Below are positions 1 through 10,470 of a stretch of DNA of 64,000 nt, one piece after another (positions within the stretch are counted from its first letter, which is position 1; the number at the start of each line of letters is the position of its first letter). Where the stretch lies: contig NC_087064.1 in assembly GCF_963678635.1 (NCBI RefSeq), positions 30,721,740 through 30,785,739 of the forward strand. The letters run 5' to 3'. The stretch comes from Symsagittifera roscoffensis. Its lineage: Eukaryota > Xenacoelomorpha > Acoela > Convolutidae. Under the pieces are notes generated by a model. The model was not told where the DNA came from and searched no databases. It worked only from the letters and a program-made list of their open reading frames with translations. A program made the position numbers and the translations under genes.

Positions 1-1563
1 ACAGACCTTTTAGAGTATAACCTGAATGAATCCACAGTTCCCTGTCTCCCTTTAAGTATGATTCTTATAGCTTTTAATATTTCACATACACAAAATATTA
101 AAGGACACTCTGGATCAGAAAAAACATATTCAAATTTTATACAAAATTTTTACTTCCCAAATGCACCAATTTGGATAAAAGTACTATGCAATGATTGTAT
201 AGTATGTCAACTAAATAAACCTTACCCAAATCAAAAACAAATAGCACAAAAACAAGATTTTAAAGGACAAAGCTTGTACTTTAACCATCGTATCTCATTT
301 GATACCAAAGGACCAATTTCACCCTCATCCGAAGGAAACTCCTACATTATGGTAATTGTTGACGCATTTACACATTATGTAGCACTTAACCCAGTACCAC
401 ATTGTAACGCTTATTACGCTTACACAACACTCTATGAACACTGGATAGCAAAATTCGGACTACCAGAAATTTTAGTTACAGACAACGGTACAGAATTCAT
501 AAATAATGAAATTATCACACTATGTCATTTATACAACATTAAACACAAACCACGTACATCTCATGCACCTTGGACAAACGGCTTAGTCGAAGGTATGAAC
601 CGTTCATTACAAGAATATCTTAGATGTATCATCAACGGAAATGATACAAAATATACCGAATGGTCAGCAGATGTAAAATTATTTCCCTTAGCATATAATT
701 CACAAATTACGACAACTTTAGGAATGTCACCATACGAAATGGTTTTTAACCAAAAGCCACGCAAACCAATAATGTTTACAGCAAATTCTCATAAAAACGC
801 ACAAGGTTATTGTCAACCAAATAAAGACTCAATTTGTTATAACCTACCTTTACATACACACGATGAAGATCATTTTCATCACCCACAAATTCTTAAACTA
901 GCCTCCGGTACACACACCGAATGGATTCTAAATAGAGATAAAAAACACAATGAAATTTATCAAAAAATAACAAAAAAGTTATTACAAAGACAAAACATTA
1001 ATGAACAAATCAATTCACGTTTTACACCAGCCTCCGAATTAAAAATTGGAACATTTGTTTTAATACCTAATTTTAATACTCAAAAAGGAATTTCTAAAAA
1101 ATTACAACCCCTTCGAAAAGGACCATACCAAATAATTGCAAAACCCACTGATGTCACATATAAAATTACCGACTCAAACAAAAAAGAAATCGTTCAACAT
1201 CGAAACAACCTATTACCTTATTACCCAAAAGAATACGCACTCCGCGAATTAACTCAATTATATTCTTTCACAGGATTAAAAATCATTCAAAATGAACCAC
1301 ATCTGAAAAACACAGAACAAAATGATAACCCCACCGAAAATCAAAACACAAAACCAACCACCACCAAAAACAATACACAAAACCATAAAGAATCTCCAAA
1401 ACAAAGAAAAAATAGAAAAATGACCGAACAAATAATACCCCAAGAACAAATCGACAAATCAGAAAATCGAAAAACAACAAGACTCCGAAATCAACCACGT
1501 AAAAACTATAAAATATTCATCCCCCAATCTAAAATTTTAAAGAAAGTGGAATTTCAAAAGTAA
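1..1563 (+). CDS. Pol polyprotein C-terminus: zinc-binding domain and integrase (5'-partial)
   Basis: The frame is open from base 1, so the Met at 58 is probably internal and the gene is cut by the window edge. Counting from that Met, an HHCC zinc finger is visible as H10-x6-H17-x29-C47-x2-C50. The integrase core follows with D82, D142 (in TDNGTEF) and E178 (in NGLVEG), giving DD35E spacing. A GPY motif of the Ty3/gypsy C-terminal module lies at G355-P356-Y357, followed by a Lys/Asn/Thr-rich tail. Integrase inserts the reverse-transcribed copy into chromosomal DNA. All catalytic residues are intact and no stop interrupts the frame, so this part looks undamaged. The GPY module and DD35E spacing favour Ty3/gypsy over BEL/Pao. 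Confidence 0.9.
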   Translation, partial: TDLLEYNLNESTVPCLPLSMILIAFNISHTQNIKGHSGSEKTYSNFIQNFYFPNAPIWIKVLCNDCIVCQLNKPYPNQKQIAQKQDFKGQSLYFNHRISFDTKGPISPSSEGNSYIMVIVDAFTHYVALNPVPHCNAYYAYTTLYEHWIAKFGLPEILVTDNGTEFINNEIITLCHLYNIKHKPRTSHAPWTNGLVEGMNRSLQEYLRCIINGNDTKYTEWSADVKLFPLAYNSQITTTLGMSPYEMVFNQKPRKPIMFTANSHKNAQGYCQPNKDSICYNLPLHTHDEDHFHHPQILKLASGTHTEWILNRDKKHNEIYQKITKKLLQRQNINEQINSRFTPASELKIGTFVLIPNFNTQKGISKKLQPLRKGPYQIIAKPTDVTYKITDSNKKEIVQHRNNLLPYYPKEYALRELTQLYSFTGLKIIQNEPHLKNTEQNDNPTENQNTKPTTTKNNTQNHKESPKQRKNRKMTEQIIPQEQIDKSENRKTTRLRNQPRKNYKIFIPQSKILKKVEFQK

Positions 1564-2161
1564 TTTTAACATTATACTTCACTATCTTGAAACCTTCGAA
1601 ACATTTTTCATCTACATTTTTCAAAATAACATGCTGACAAGTACGTAATAATTCTAGTTCAAAATAAACCAATAGGATTCATCCAATCCGTCACTTTCTC
1701 TAACTCAAACTAAAACCAATTAGACGAATCATATAGAACTCCAGGCACATCTATAACTATAACTTTACGACCTCCAGGTCAAAAATAAGCAAACCACTCC
1801 AACTTGACAACTAAAATAAATATCACCATAATACCGTACCCCTCCCTTATCTAATAACCCAAAGATCAACAATATTTCCCCAACTCAGACCACGAATACC
1901 CCCAAAGCAAATTTGTTAACTTAGCCTAAAGTAACAAAATGAACATTTTAATTAGCCTAAAGTATAAAAATCTCACCATACCCCGGATCATTTGACAAAC
2001 AAAAATAAAGAAAAAGACGACCTCCCGATCACCATGAAAATTGCCCCCAACAATTTTTTACAAAACTCAACCCACTTGTCAAAAAACTAATAAATAATCC
2101 GACCACACTTGAAAATCGCCTCAAACAGCAAAAAATATTCGACCAAGAGATCATTTCTTAA
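1564..2161 (+). other. Gap between pol and the small membrane ORFs
   Basis: No ORF or recognisable domain is visible in these 600 bases. The G-poor composition of the element continues, so the stretch belongs to it. A phrase close to CTTGAAACCTT occurs near 1588 and again near 2224. It could hold splice acceptors or other signals for a subgenomic mRNA, but none can be assigned. Confidence 0.4.
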
Positions 2162-2392
2162 ATGCTCTTCTCCCAATCAGTTACTCAAATACTCATAAAT
2201 CTTAAACATTTTTTTACAATACTTGAAACCTTTATAATATTTCTTTTTGATATACTTGAATCTTTTCTAATAATCCTAATCATTTTTTGTAACATTTTTT
2301 TAATTTTCTACACTATTCTCGAACTATTCCTCCAACTTTCCAAAACCCTTGATTATATCCACAGGTACGATTTATACAACTTGTCTAAATGA
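2162..2392 (+). CDS. Small hydrophobic protein (76 aa), unknown
   Basis: ATG-initiated 76-codon ORF, almost wholly hydrophobic (Phe, Ile, Leu), with one or two potential membrane spans between about residues 15 and 60 and a short polar C-terminus. It sits in the retroelement between pol and env. Its TGA stop (2390-2392) overlaps the ATG of the next small ORF (2389-2391) as ATGA, which argues that the pair is real rather than chance openings. T-rich DNA readily gives spurious hydrophobic ORFs, so confidence is modest. No family is recognised. Confidence 0.4.
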   Translation: MLFSQSVTQILINLKHFFTILETFIIFLFDILESFLIILIIFCNIFLIFYTILELFLQLSKTLDYIHRYDLYNLSK

Positions 2393-2577
2393 TACGAACA
2401 ATTTTCAGTAGAACCGATATTTTTTTATTGTTTGTAATTTTCATAGCATTCTTATCATCCCTCATTTTGACAATATGTAAATGTATAAAGAAAGCAATCC
2501 TCACATTTGCCCTAGCAACAATCCTTCTAATTCTTTTTTTGGAAGAATATTATAATAAACACAAAATTTCTCACTAA
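2389..2577 (+). CDS. Small two-span membrane protein (62 aa), unknown
   Basis: ATG-initiated 62-codon ORF starting inside the stop codon of the preceding ORF (ATGA). A hydrophobic stretch (about residues 11-28) is followed by a basic, Cys-containing turn (CKCIKK), a second hydrophobic stretch (about 36-51) and a polar tail. This hairpin-like layout is compatible with a small viroporin-like or type III membrane protein, which is inference from shape alone. If the ATGA overlap is used, its translation would depend on termination-reinitiation after the upstream ORF. Confidence 0.45.
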   Translation: MIRTIFSRTDIFLLFVIFIAFLSSLILTICKCIKKAILTFALATILLILFLEEYYNKHKISH

Positions 2578-2585
2578 AGTAATAA

Positions 2586-3615
2586 TTCAAAAAACTATCA
2601 AAAATTGCTACCCAACAGTCACAAAGTCAGTCTTCACCGACATCATCCCAAGATAACCAAACACCACCTTCAACTACTCAAAATCCTCAAACATCTACAC
2701 GAATTTCTTTTCAAGACAATCCATACACTTTTGAAGAACGACATGCTCGTTTATCAGAACCACTAGAACCAGTTCAACGACAAGCACCTTTAAGCGAACC
2801 AACATATAACCTATATCCAACACTACCACAAGAACTAAGTAGAATAAGAAATTCTAGTCAAAACCAAAATACAGTCGAAATAAATAGACAAATTATACAT
2901 CCTCGACGAAACAGAAATTTTCAAACTCCCCGAGTTCATTTTGATATACCTCAATCCCCATCACAAAACACTCCAGAAAACCCCATTGGTATATTACCAG
3001 AAACCCCTACGCTTCTTTCACAACGTAGCACCTCAAGCCTACCATCAGATTACTTAGGTTCAACACCAACATCTGAGCAAATACGTGAAAATCCTTTCAA
3101 CCCTACAAACCAAACATCACGATTTCCATATTGGACTACACATTCATTTACACAAGGTGAACCAAATTTAGTCAATGACCCCATAGATATTTCTACGGAT
3201 ACAACAACATCCTCATCACTACCAGAAACATTATCACTACCATCAACACCATCAATAAGCAAGATTTCACCACCACCTTTTAACTTAAATTTTCCAAATA
3301 ATCTCGACGCCAGATATCGAGAACAATCATCAATAAATATTCCTTTAAGACTAGATTGGAATACATTTACAGCACCTCCACCACTATTTGGACAACATCA
3401 AGGAAGTAACCGCCTTCATAACTGGGCACTTAATAGATTACAATATCGCCAAGATATTCACAACGATATCCGTGATCACAATATTCAAATACTCCAACAA
3501 AACAGTTTACAATTAAAGTTTGAAATCACAGTTAAGTTAAATAATATTACCCAACATCCCTACCCATTAAATCCACCTAACATAACAGCTCAATCACTAC
3601 CACCACTGAAGTAAT
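2586..3615 (+). CDS. Pro/Ser/Thr/Gln-rich open frame without an ATG, unknown
   Basis: The frame is open from just after a TAA at 2583-2585 to a TAA at 3613-3615, about 342 codons, with no in-frame ATG in its N-terminal part. The translation is rich in Ser, Thr, Pro, Gln and Asn and looks disordered up to about 3290. It becomes more mixed afterwards (an RLQYRQDIHNDIRDHNIQIL stretch near 3435). A frame this long and compositionally coherent is unlikely to be chance. It is probably reached by splicing, for example at AG dinucleotides near 2618 or 2630, because stops in both frames exclude a simple frameshift from the 2389-2577 ORF. Function is unknown; an envelope-associated or Gag-like role is only a guess. 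Confidence 0.5.
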
Positions 3616-3693
3616 ATATAAATACGACAGATATACCAAAAAGACAATTGGTTACATCACATTTTATAACCCGTACTCAGGATTATCATACAC

Positions 3694-6306
3694 ATGTATA
3701 TTCTAAAAATAATGATATTTCTCCAACTCTTTTTTCTAATAATCTCCGATCAGAACATAAATCCTTCTCCCCGCACAGGACCCCAAGACTTATTAGTAAC
3801 ACATTACGATTGTGAAGAAAATGAACAAAAAACACTATATGCAATAAATCAAGTATCACAATGCGAAACGGAACCACAAGCTATAGAAACTACAAATGTA
3901 ATAGCGACACTATATTCAAAAGCCCGAGCAACAACAGTCATAGGATATAAATTCACAGCGACATTTTCCGAAAAGAAAGTACATTGTTCACAAGTCTCAA
4001 ATGGAAATAAAAACCGACTTGACCACGAATCATTCTACCAAAGTAATATCGAACGACTTCTACATCTCAATCCCGACGATTGTAAAAATGAATTACTTAG
4101 ACTAAACATCACACAAAATAAAAACTCCGCAAGAAAGTTAGTTAATTTTCAAGTTTTTCCAGACTCTGTACATCAATCACAACTTGAAAGACACCAAGGA
4201 CATATAAAACTAGACGAAAAATACCCGTATAACGGCGCACACGGACGATTAACCTATGACCTACACGATAAACATTGGATACCACACATTGGTATAAATG
4301 ACCCATCAAACTGCAAAGCAGACACAAAAAATAAAGGATACCAAGAAATAATGTTTTTTGATTGGAAAATACAACTCGAAAAAATACAACTGACACGAGA
4401 TTTATCAGATAATACAATGATCTATCAAGGAATCCGATTACCTTGTAAAAATGATCAAGGTTATTGCGACCCTACAACGAGAACACAAGCAACAATTGTT
4501 TGGTTCCCCGAAGATACATGTACAACATTTCAAGTAGCAAAAATACACGCTCGTATGATAAAATTTCACGAAAAATATTTTATACAATCAATTCCATATG
4601 AACAAGTCCATCCATCACGAAAACTAAGTTCTAATTTTAGAAACATAGACAATATAGAAAATAAATTGACACGTTTTCAAATATATCAAGAAACAGAACT
4701 TGCATGTAAATACAGAAACCCACTTCACAAAACACAATACTCCGAGATATTAGTTGAATACGAAAAAGGATTCGACATGACCACTGGAAAAGTAAAAATC
4801 GACCCATATGCCACAGGTCATCCTCTAAACGAAGGAACATCCTATATACCAGTTAATTTTGAAAAAAGCAACGGACAACCTGGTGGACATCTAAAACCCC
4901 ATGACACCAGAAGCACACGCTTACAAGAATTATCACTAATGAATACTACATATTTCGGTAATATCCACTATGATATTCATTTAGATATGAAACTAGATTA
5001 TACAATTAGCCGAATTTTTCAAGAAATGTCACTCTCCGAATTAGAAACACTACACCAACTATGCGAATTAGAACGAACACAAATATTACAATCACTTGCA
5101 CTAGCAGTATTAAAAATACCCTATGCAGGATACTTATTATCTGGAAATAGATCAAATTTTTTAGACTATGAAGGAAACATCTTATGGTTTTATACTTGTA
5201 CTAAAAAAGTATCACCACTATACGTTTTTGAAGATAAACGATGTTATAAAAGAATCCCTATCTTTTATAAGAATAAAGTACATTTCGTGGATACACTTTC
5301 ACGAAGAACCTATTTCTGGGATACCGCAGTCCCATGTTGATCAGAAAACAGCCACAATGTAGTACAACTAAACCCTGATGAAAATAAATATTATCTTCTC
5401 ACTCCATATCCCACATTAATGCAATCACTCAAAAAATTTTCACCAGAAAGCATTCGCGCTATTGCTCGAAACCCAAATATAGACTTACAATCAATAGGAA
5501 TCTATTCAAAATCAGATATTCAACATCACATTAGAACACAACAATTCCAAGAATTATTAACACAAATGGACACTATACAAAGACAATCAATAGACCAAAA
5601 TTTACGCAAACTTGCAGAAACCGCAGGATTTGCCGATATCTACACGCAAGACTATAGCGGATATTTTAAAGACATTAAAGATTATATATATCTAAACGGT
5701 GAAAAATACCGTCCCCAAGATATATCACCAATTAACATTTTTAGCTTTGTTACACTCAAAAATGAGATCCTCGATTTTCTAGGATGGCCCTACTACATCT
5801 TAGAAAAATTGACTATTTTATACGCAATGTTTAACTTTATTGGATTTCTTTTCTCACTTTTAAAAGGAATCTACAACACATGTGCTATACACACACAAGT
5901 AAACAGACAAGCAAGTGTAGCACGCATACTCTTTGCAGGATTTTTTGGAATCTTTTCTACATCTATAAACAAAATTCTTTTAGACGCACAAATAAAAGAA
6001 TATAACACAAAAATAGCAACACGACAAAATACATACGACGAAGAACATAACAATGTAGACATAACGCCAACGGCACCACAATTACCAGCCCTACCAAATA
6101 ACCATCCACTATCCCTAGTCCCACGAAATTTTCGAAATTTAGCCATCACACATAATCCAAATTTTCGACTCACCACATCACAAAGTCCCATCCAACATAT
6201 AATGACACACCAGTCACAAGATGATAATACTTATGAACAAATTATTGAACAACCCCACACCACCGCTTTTCAGTCTCAAAATAATCATTTTTTTAGCCCA
6301 CGATGA
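3694..6306 (+). pseudogene. env: Envelope-like glycoprotein gene with one in-frame TGA
   Basis: Two ORFs (3694-5340 and 5419-6306) lie in the same frame and are separated only by a TGA at 5338-5340, with open codons on both sides, so they read as one env gene of about 870 codons. The N-terminus is a hydrophobic signal-peptide-like segment (residues 1-18). The ectodomain is Cys-rich with N-glycosylation sequons such as NIT, NTT and NRS. Near the C-terminus a hydrophobic region (coding about 5800-5880) would anchor it, followed by a long polar tail. The spacing of Cys-containing blocks and the GNRS and CYKRIPI regions resemble envelope proteins shared by some arthropod and worm retroelements and chuvirus glycoproteins, recalled from family knowledge and not searched. 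The TGA may be a mutation, an assembly error or recoded. Confidence 0.7.
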
Positions 6307-8108
6307 GCCGCCAACTTGGATCACTACACCGATCAAATTCCCATCCAACCAATCTTACCTCTCCAATCCCAATAATACCACTTTTTGCTTTTCCGCCACC
6401 CGATTTTCCATCTAGTAATGTAACATCAGGCATGAATTCCGACACTAATTCACACATTTCAGTTTTATATTCCATCTCACAACTCAATAACCCGAATATT
6501 GAAACCCCCGATGAATTTGCCGACTCAGAACCATCCCCATCCAATAATTTTCATAACTCTTCTAATTTTTCTCAACCCCCTTTTCAACCCATATTATCCA
6601 ATAACCCTGACCCCATTACTCCCACACCCTCTTATGCTTCCCAAGTTACCCCAACCTACTCCTCATACCATTCTGACCAATCATCTCATTCTCCAGACAC
6701 CCCCCGAATCTCCCCAGAGCTAGATAATTTTATTACCCTTCAACAACAACCCTACCACCTTAATACCCCAACCATAAACCAAATCTCCTCCACAATAAAT
6801 TCATCCAACCCCCCTACCCCTACACCCTCTTCAAATTATACTGAATCATTAGCACCATCATCCACATCAACTGAATCTTCACTCAACACTAATAGAGCTT
6901 ACCGCACTTTTAAAAGAAAGTTCCCCAACCATCCTTTCCCAGCAAAACCAGGAACAGCCCGTGAATACATCAACCACCCCAAGCATACTAACACAAAAGA
7001 ATTTTTAGCCATCACCTTACCCTCATTCCCACAATACACCTTAAACACCCCCCACGACACTAACGAAACACGCAACTTTGTAGATGAATACGTTTTAATG
7101 CCCACTCTCCCTTGGACCTCATATTATCATTTTACTAACCCTCTTTGCTTACCTTTATCTAACACCCACATCGATATAGAACGAAATACGGACATGCTAT
7201 ATCAACTCACTACACCACTAACCGCTAGACAATTTACTTACGTTGGATATAAAAAATCACTAAAAACACACACTGCACCTAGAGCTAACGAATATACACT
7301 CGAATACTATGATCACAACATCATCAGAGCTAACCAAGATCAATTCTTAGACGACGATCGCTTCGCTAACCCACAAATCACCGAGAAATTTTTCATCAAG
7401 ACACCATATATATTTACACTAAACATCTTCGACCGAAAGTTTGATCACATTATTTCAGAAGCACTAACAGACACACAAGCATACGAAAGTTTTAAAGAAC
7501 GCTTTCAAATATTTTCACTAACCTTTCATTTTCTTGCACCACACGAAAGAGATCTTCACTGCTCACACGATATTATGTTGCGCACTAAACAAACCCACAC
7601 ATATAGTTATTACCGCTTCATCCAAAATCACTTTGACCTACACACACCCTCTAGACAACCACACCATCGTTTTCAATTCATTAATTCCAAATACACTTCA
7701 CCATTTTTCCTAAATTTCACATATTGTATTAAAGATACTAACCTCCATGGTATTCTTCGTAATTATGACCCCATAACCCAGATGTATATTTTCTGTCCCA
7801 TCACCAAGACCTTCAACGCCAAAGAATCCCGACCCTTCCTTATCCCGCACGAGTTTGTACAACCTATAGAAATCCCAATTTTAGAATTCATCCACAACAC
7901 TAAATTCAATCACAAATTATATAATCTAATCCAAAACACACCTTATGAGTTTGCAGTTGGCACTGAAGAATTAACCACTATTAAGGCACTTCAATTGCTT
8001 TGGCCACTGCTTCAGACTAAAAATATCATTCGCATCTTAGCTAAACTACTAACAACTTCAGAACTAATTCACGACATCTTCCCCCACGGTTTTTTCCCCG
8101 ACGACTAA
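6303..8108 (+). CDS. 601-aa ORF of unknown function downstream of env
   Basis: The ATG at 6303-6305 overlaps the env stop codon (6304-6306) as ATGA, so translation could be coupled to env by termination-reinitiation. Residues 1-200 are rich in Pro, Ser, Asn and Thr and probably disordered. Residues about 200-601 have the mixed composition of a folded domain with many aromatic and His residues. There is no signal peptide, membrane span, zinc finger or catalytic motif that I recognise. The frame is uninterrupted over 1.8 kb, which implies recent selection or recent insertion. Its position after env suggests an accessory or structural protein of the element. It is followed by a well-formed splice donor at 8112. 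Confidence 0.65.
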   Translation: MSRQLGSLHRSNSHPTNLTSPIPIIPLFAFPPPDFPSSNVTSGMNSDTNSHISVLYSISQLNNPNIETPDEFADSEPSPSNNFHNSSNFSQPPFQPILSNNPDPITPTPSYASQVTPTYSSYHSDQSSHSPDTPRISPELDNFITLQQQPYHLNTPTINQISSTINSSNPPTPTPSSNYTESLAPSSTSTESSLNTNRAYRTFKRKFPNHPFPAKPGTAREYINHPKHTNTKEFLAITLPSFPQYTLNTPHDTNETRNFVDEYVLMPTLPWTSYYHFTNPLCLPLSNTHIDIERNTDMLYQLTTPLTARQFTYVGYKKSLKTHTAPRANEYTLEYYDHNIIRANQDQFLDDDRFANPQITEKFFIKTPYIFTLNIFDRKFDHIISEALTDTQAYESFKERFQIFSLTFHFLAPHERDLHCSHDIMLRTKQTHTYSYYRFIQNHFDLHTPSRQPHHRFQFINSKYTSPFFLNFTYCIKDTNLHGILRNYDPITQMYIFCPITKTFNAKESRPFLIPHEFVQPIEIPILEFIHNTKFNHKLYNLIQNTPYEFAVGTEELTTIKALQLLWPLLQTKNIIRILAKLLTTSELIHDIFPHGFFPDD

Positions 8109-8111
8109 CAG

Positions 8112-8190
8112 GTAAGTATGAATTAAATGAATATTACTAACTAATTGAAATATTAAAAAACTCACCATACTTTATTCATGTTTTCTTTAG
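8112..8190 (+). other. Probable short spliceosomal intron just after the 601-aa ORF
   Basis: Three bases after the stop codon there is a consensus donor (CAG/GTAAGTATG at 8112). A perfect TACTAAC branch-point sequence lies at 8135-8141 and a pyrimidine-rich acceptor (TTTTCTTTAG) ends at 8190, giving a 79-nt intron. All signals are on the plus strand, the sense of the retroelement. An intron in the 3' untranslated part of a retroelement transcript is unusual. Confidence 0.55.
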
Positions 8191-10470
8191 ATTTTTAGCC
8201 TTCATCCGACAATCACCTACAAAAACCACAAAAGACAAATAAAAATCGCAAATTTCATCAAACAGATTTCAAAAATTCTATTAATCTCTTAAACTTATAA
8301 ATTTATAAATTTAATACCAATGCAATAAATTCATTTCTAAAATTTTCCCCACAAGCAGTAAATCTAATTATGATGAAAATTTGTAACTTAAAATTCCCCC
8401 ATAACTAGCAGTAAATTTCCAAATTCTATGCAGTAAATTAATAAAATGCAAATGCAGTACTAACCTTTTGATATTCTCATTCATTCGCACAGAAATTCTA
8501 TCCACACTCGCACAGCTCGCCCACGAAGAATTGTTTAAAATAATGAATTTCAGTTTCAAGTTTTCACACTCAACAACTCTAACATATAATAACATGTTTC
8601 AATATTTCCTTTAACCCGGTTGGAAAGGAATCATATACTAAACAAAACTAACCAACGCAGCTTACTAAATACCACAAATCATAGAATAACAGCATGACTA
8701 AGAAAAGGAAACCAACGGTACCCAAACCGGATTAACCAGTTTAAAACTGGATAATTTATTCTTTTGAAGACTATTATAAAGTCTAAGAAAGAAATAATAA
8801 AACACAAAAAAGTCGAAAGACAAACCCATACCACGAACAATTTGATTTTTGGAAAAAGGACATAACCAACAAGACATAAGAAAAACCACAACAAACCCAA
8901 CATAAAACGTTGTCACATAACAGGACCCCTCACAAAAACCGCATGAAATCATACTCCCACTCCTGGCCTAACCCACCAGGAAGGACGTCCTGAGCATGCT
9001 CTATAGCCGGCCTAACCCACCGCGCTACATCCACGCTTTGTGACCACACCTCTATTTTTAATAAGAGCTACTCAAGTGTGAGTAACTCTTCAAAATAACC
9101 AAACTAAAACAAAAAGCTTTTGTGAAAACAACTAACTAAAATCATAATTAAAAAATATTAAACTAATAAATGTTTTATAAAATGTAAATTACATTATGCA
9201 ATACATAGATCAGAATACAACACCAAGGACGAACATCTAAAGACAAAACGACCCCACTACACTCGAGAGAGAATGACCAACCACAATCGATATGCCACTC
9301 ACAATCACAACTCAAAGGATTTAGAGTACGACTTGACTTCGCAGAAAAGGACTTCATTGAACTAGACCAATGACCACCTCGATGTTCAAGTATACGTACA
9401 GATCCGAGTAACCAGGCATCCCCTCCACGCACAATCTCCACGCCATTCCCAAACTAGATCAGACACAAAAGAAGTTCTCCACGCAGAACAGAAAAACCTG
9501 ACATAGCAAACCATTCTGAAATCAGATTTGAGTTTGTTGCAAAGACTTAGTCGTTGTCACTAGAAGACACAACGTCTTATGTCTCTAACTCCAGCTTCCT
9601 GGAACTTCTTTAACAAAGAGGAAACAGAAGAAATAAAGATGTTCGCCAAACACCAACGTCCATCATCCATCCTTCGAATTGCAGAAGAACTATTCTAAAA
9701 AACTCTGTAAAACCCGGATGGGTGGAACCTGATCTAAACTACATTTTATGATTGGATAAATTAGATATTTTACCAATGTAAAGTATTTGATATTAACCAA
9801 TCATGATCCATCTAACTAACAACCCACTTATTTGTAAGTGCTGAAGTTACTTGTAATTTCAGCACCAGAGAGATTTGAATTTAACTTAGAAATTAGTTGG
9901 ACTCTCCCGAGCACTTCAGCAGCCGCAATAAACCAGTATACCCTAGATCTATTGAGCCTAGCAGAGACTAGTTAAACAACCTGAGACTAGATAGTATAAG
10001 AGTAAGATTAGGATCGGTATTAGACTAAGAAGTTGCACGAATCTATCCGGCCGAAAATAAGATAGCGTGACGAGCAGACGGTGTACCCTATCCGAAATTA
10101 CTCTATGAGTTAACCAACTCGAACCTAACTCACTGAATTGATTCACGGTAGTTTTAGTAAAGTTATCAGAAACTACGGCATACAGAGGTTTTTTTTTCAT
10201 CGGTTCACTAGCTTAACTAGTCGCACTCCAGGTTGCTTTGGTAAATGAGAAAGGAATTTTGAATCGCTTTAGGATGACTAACGTTTCAAAACCCCAAAAT
10301 AAAATATGTAGTTTCCATCAGATTTTCTTGTATGAAACGTAGAGTTGCCTTTTTATAGCCCATCTGGCAGCTTGTTACGCAAAAGACATGTACTTTCTGT
10401 AACTTTAAACTCCATTTTACGACGAATTGCAAATCGGAAAAAAATCTGATTATTTGGATTTATCTTATTC
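8191..10470. other. Gene-free stretch after the retroelement; 3' LTR limits not found
   Basis: No supportable coding region. The A/C-rich, G-poor character of the retroelement continues to roughly 9.9 kb, so a 3' LTR may be hidden here. Two nearby copies of GGCCTAACCCACC occur near 8965 and 9009, and a purine run (AGAGGAAACAGAAGAAATAAAG, near 9618) could be a polypurine tract. GAGACTAG is repeated near 9964 and 9983. None of these defines an element end. Confidence 0.35.

Larger units (their letters stand above)
1..8200 (+). mobile_element. Env-bearing Ty3/gypsy-like retroelement, 3' part (left end outside window)
   Basis: A run of plus-strand ORFs shares a strongly G-poor, A/C-rich coding strand and sits where a retroviral pol, accessory and env block would be. 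The order is pol C-terminus with integrase (to 1563), a 600-bp gap, two small membrane ORFs (2162-2577), a Pro/Ser/Thr-rich frame (2586-3615), an envelope-like glycoprotein (3694-6306) and a 601-codon ORF (6303-8108). The gag, protease and RT parts and the 5' LTR lie left of the window. I could not define a 3' LTR or polypurine tract, because no partner LTR is present for comparison, so the right limit is arbitrary and may reach about 9.9 kb. The layout of Ty3/gypsy pol plus env plus extra ORFs recalls larvacean Tor elements (inference only). Confidence 0.75.

Noticed and set aside
8679-8952. Hydrophobic minus-strand frames
   Set aside because: Overlapping frames in A-rich DNA read as Phe/Leu/Val by composition; no start, domain or context.
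9618-9650. Possible polypurine tract and 3' LTR start for the env-bearing element
   Set aside because: Purine run followed by TG, but there is no second LTR in the window to compare with and no clear end.
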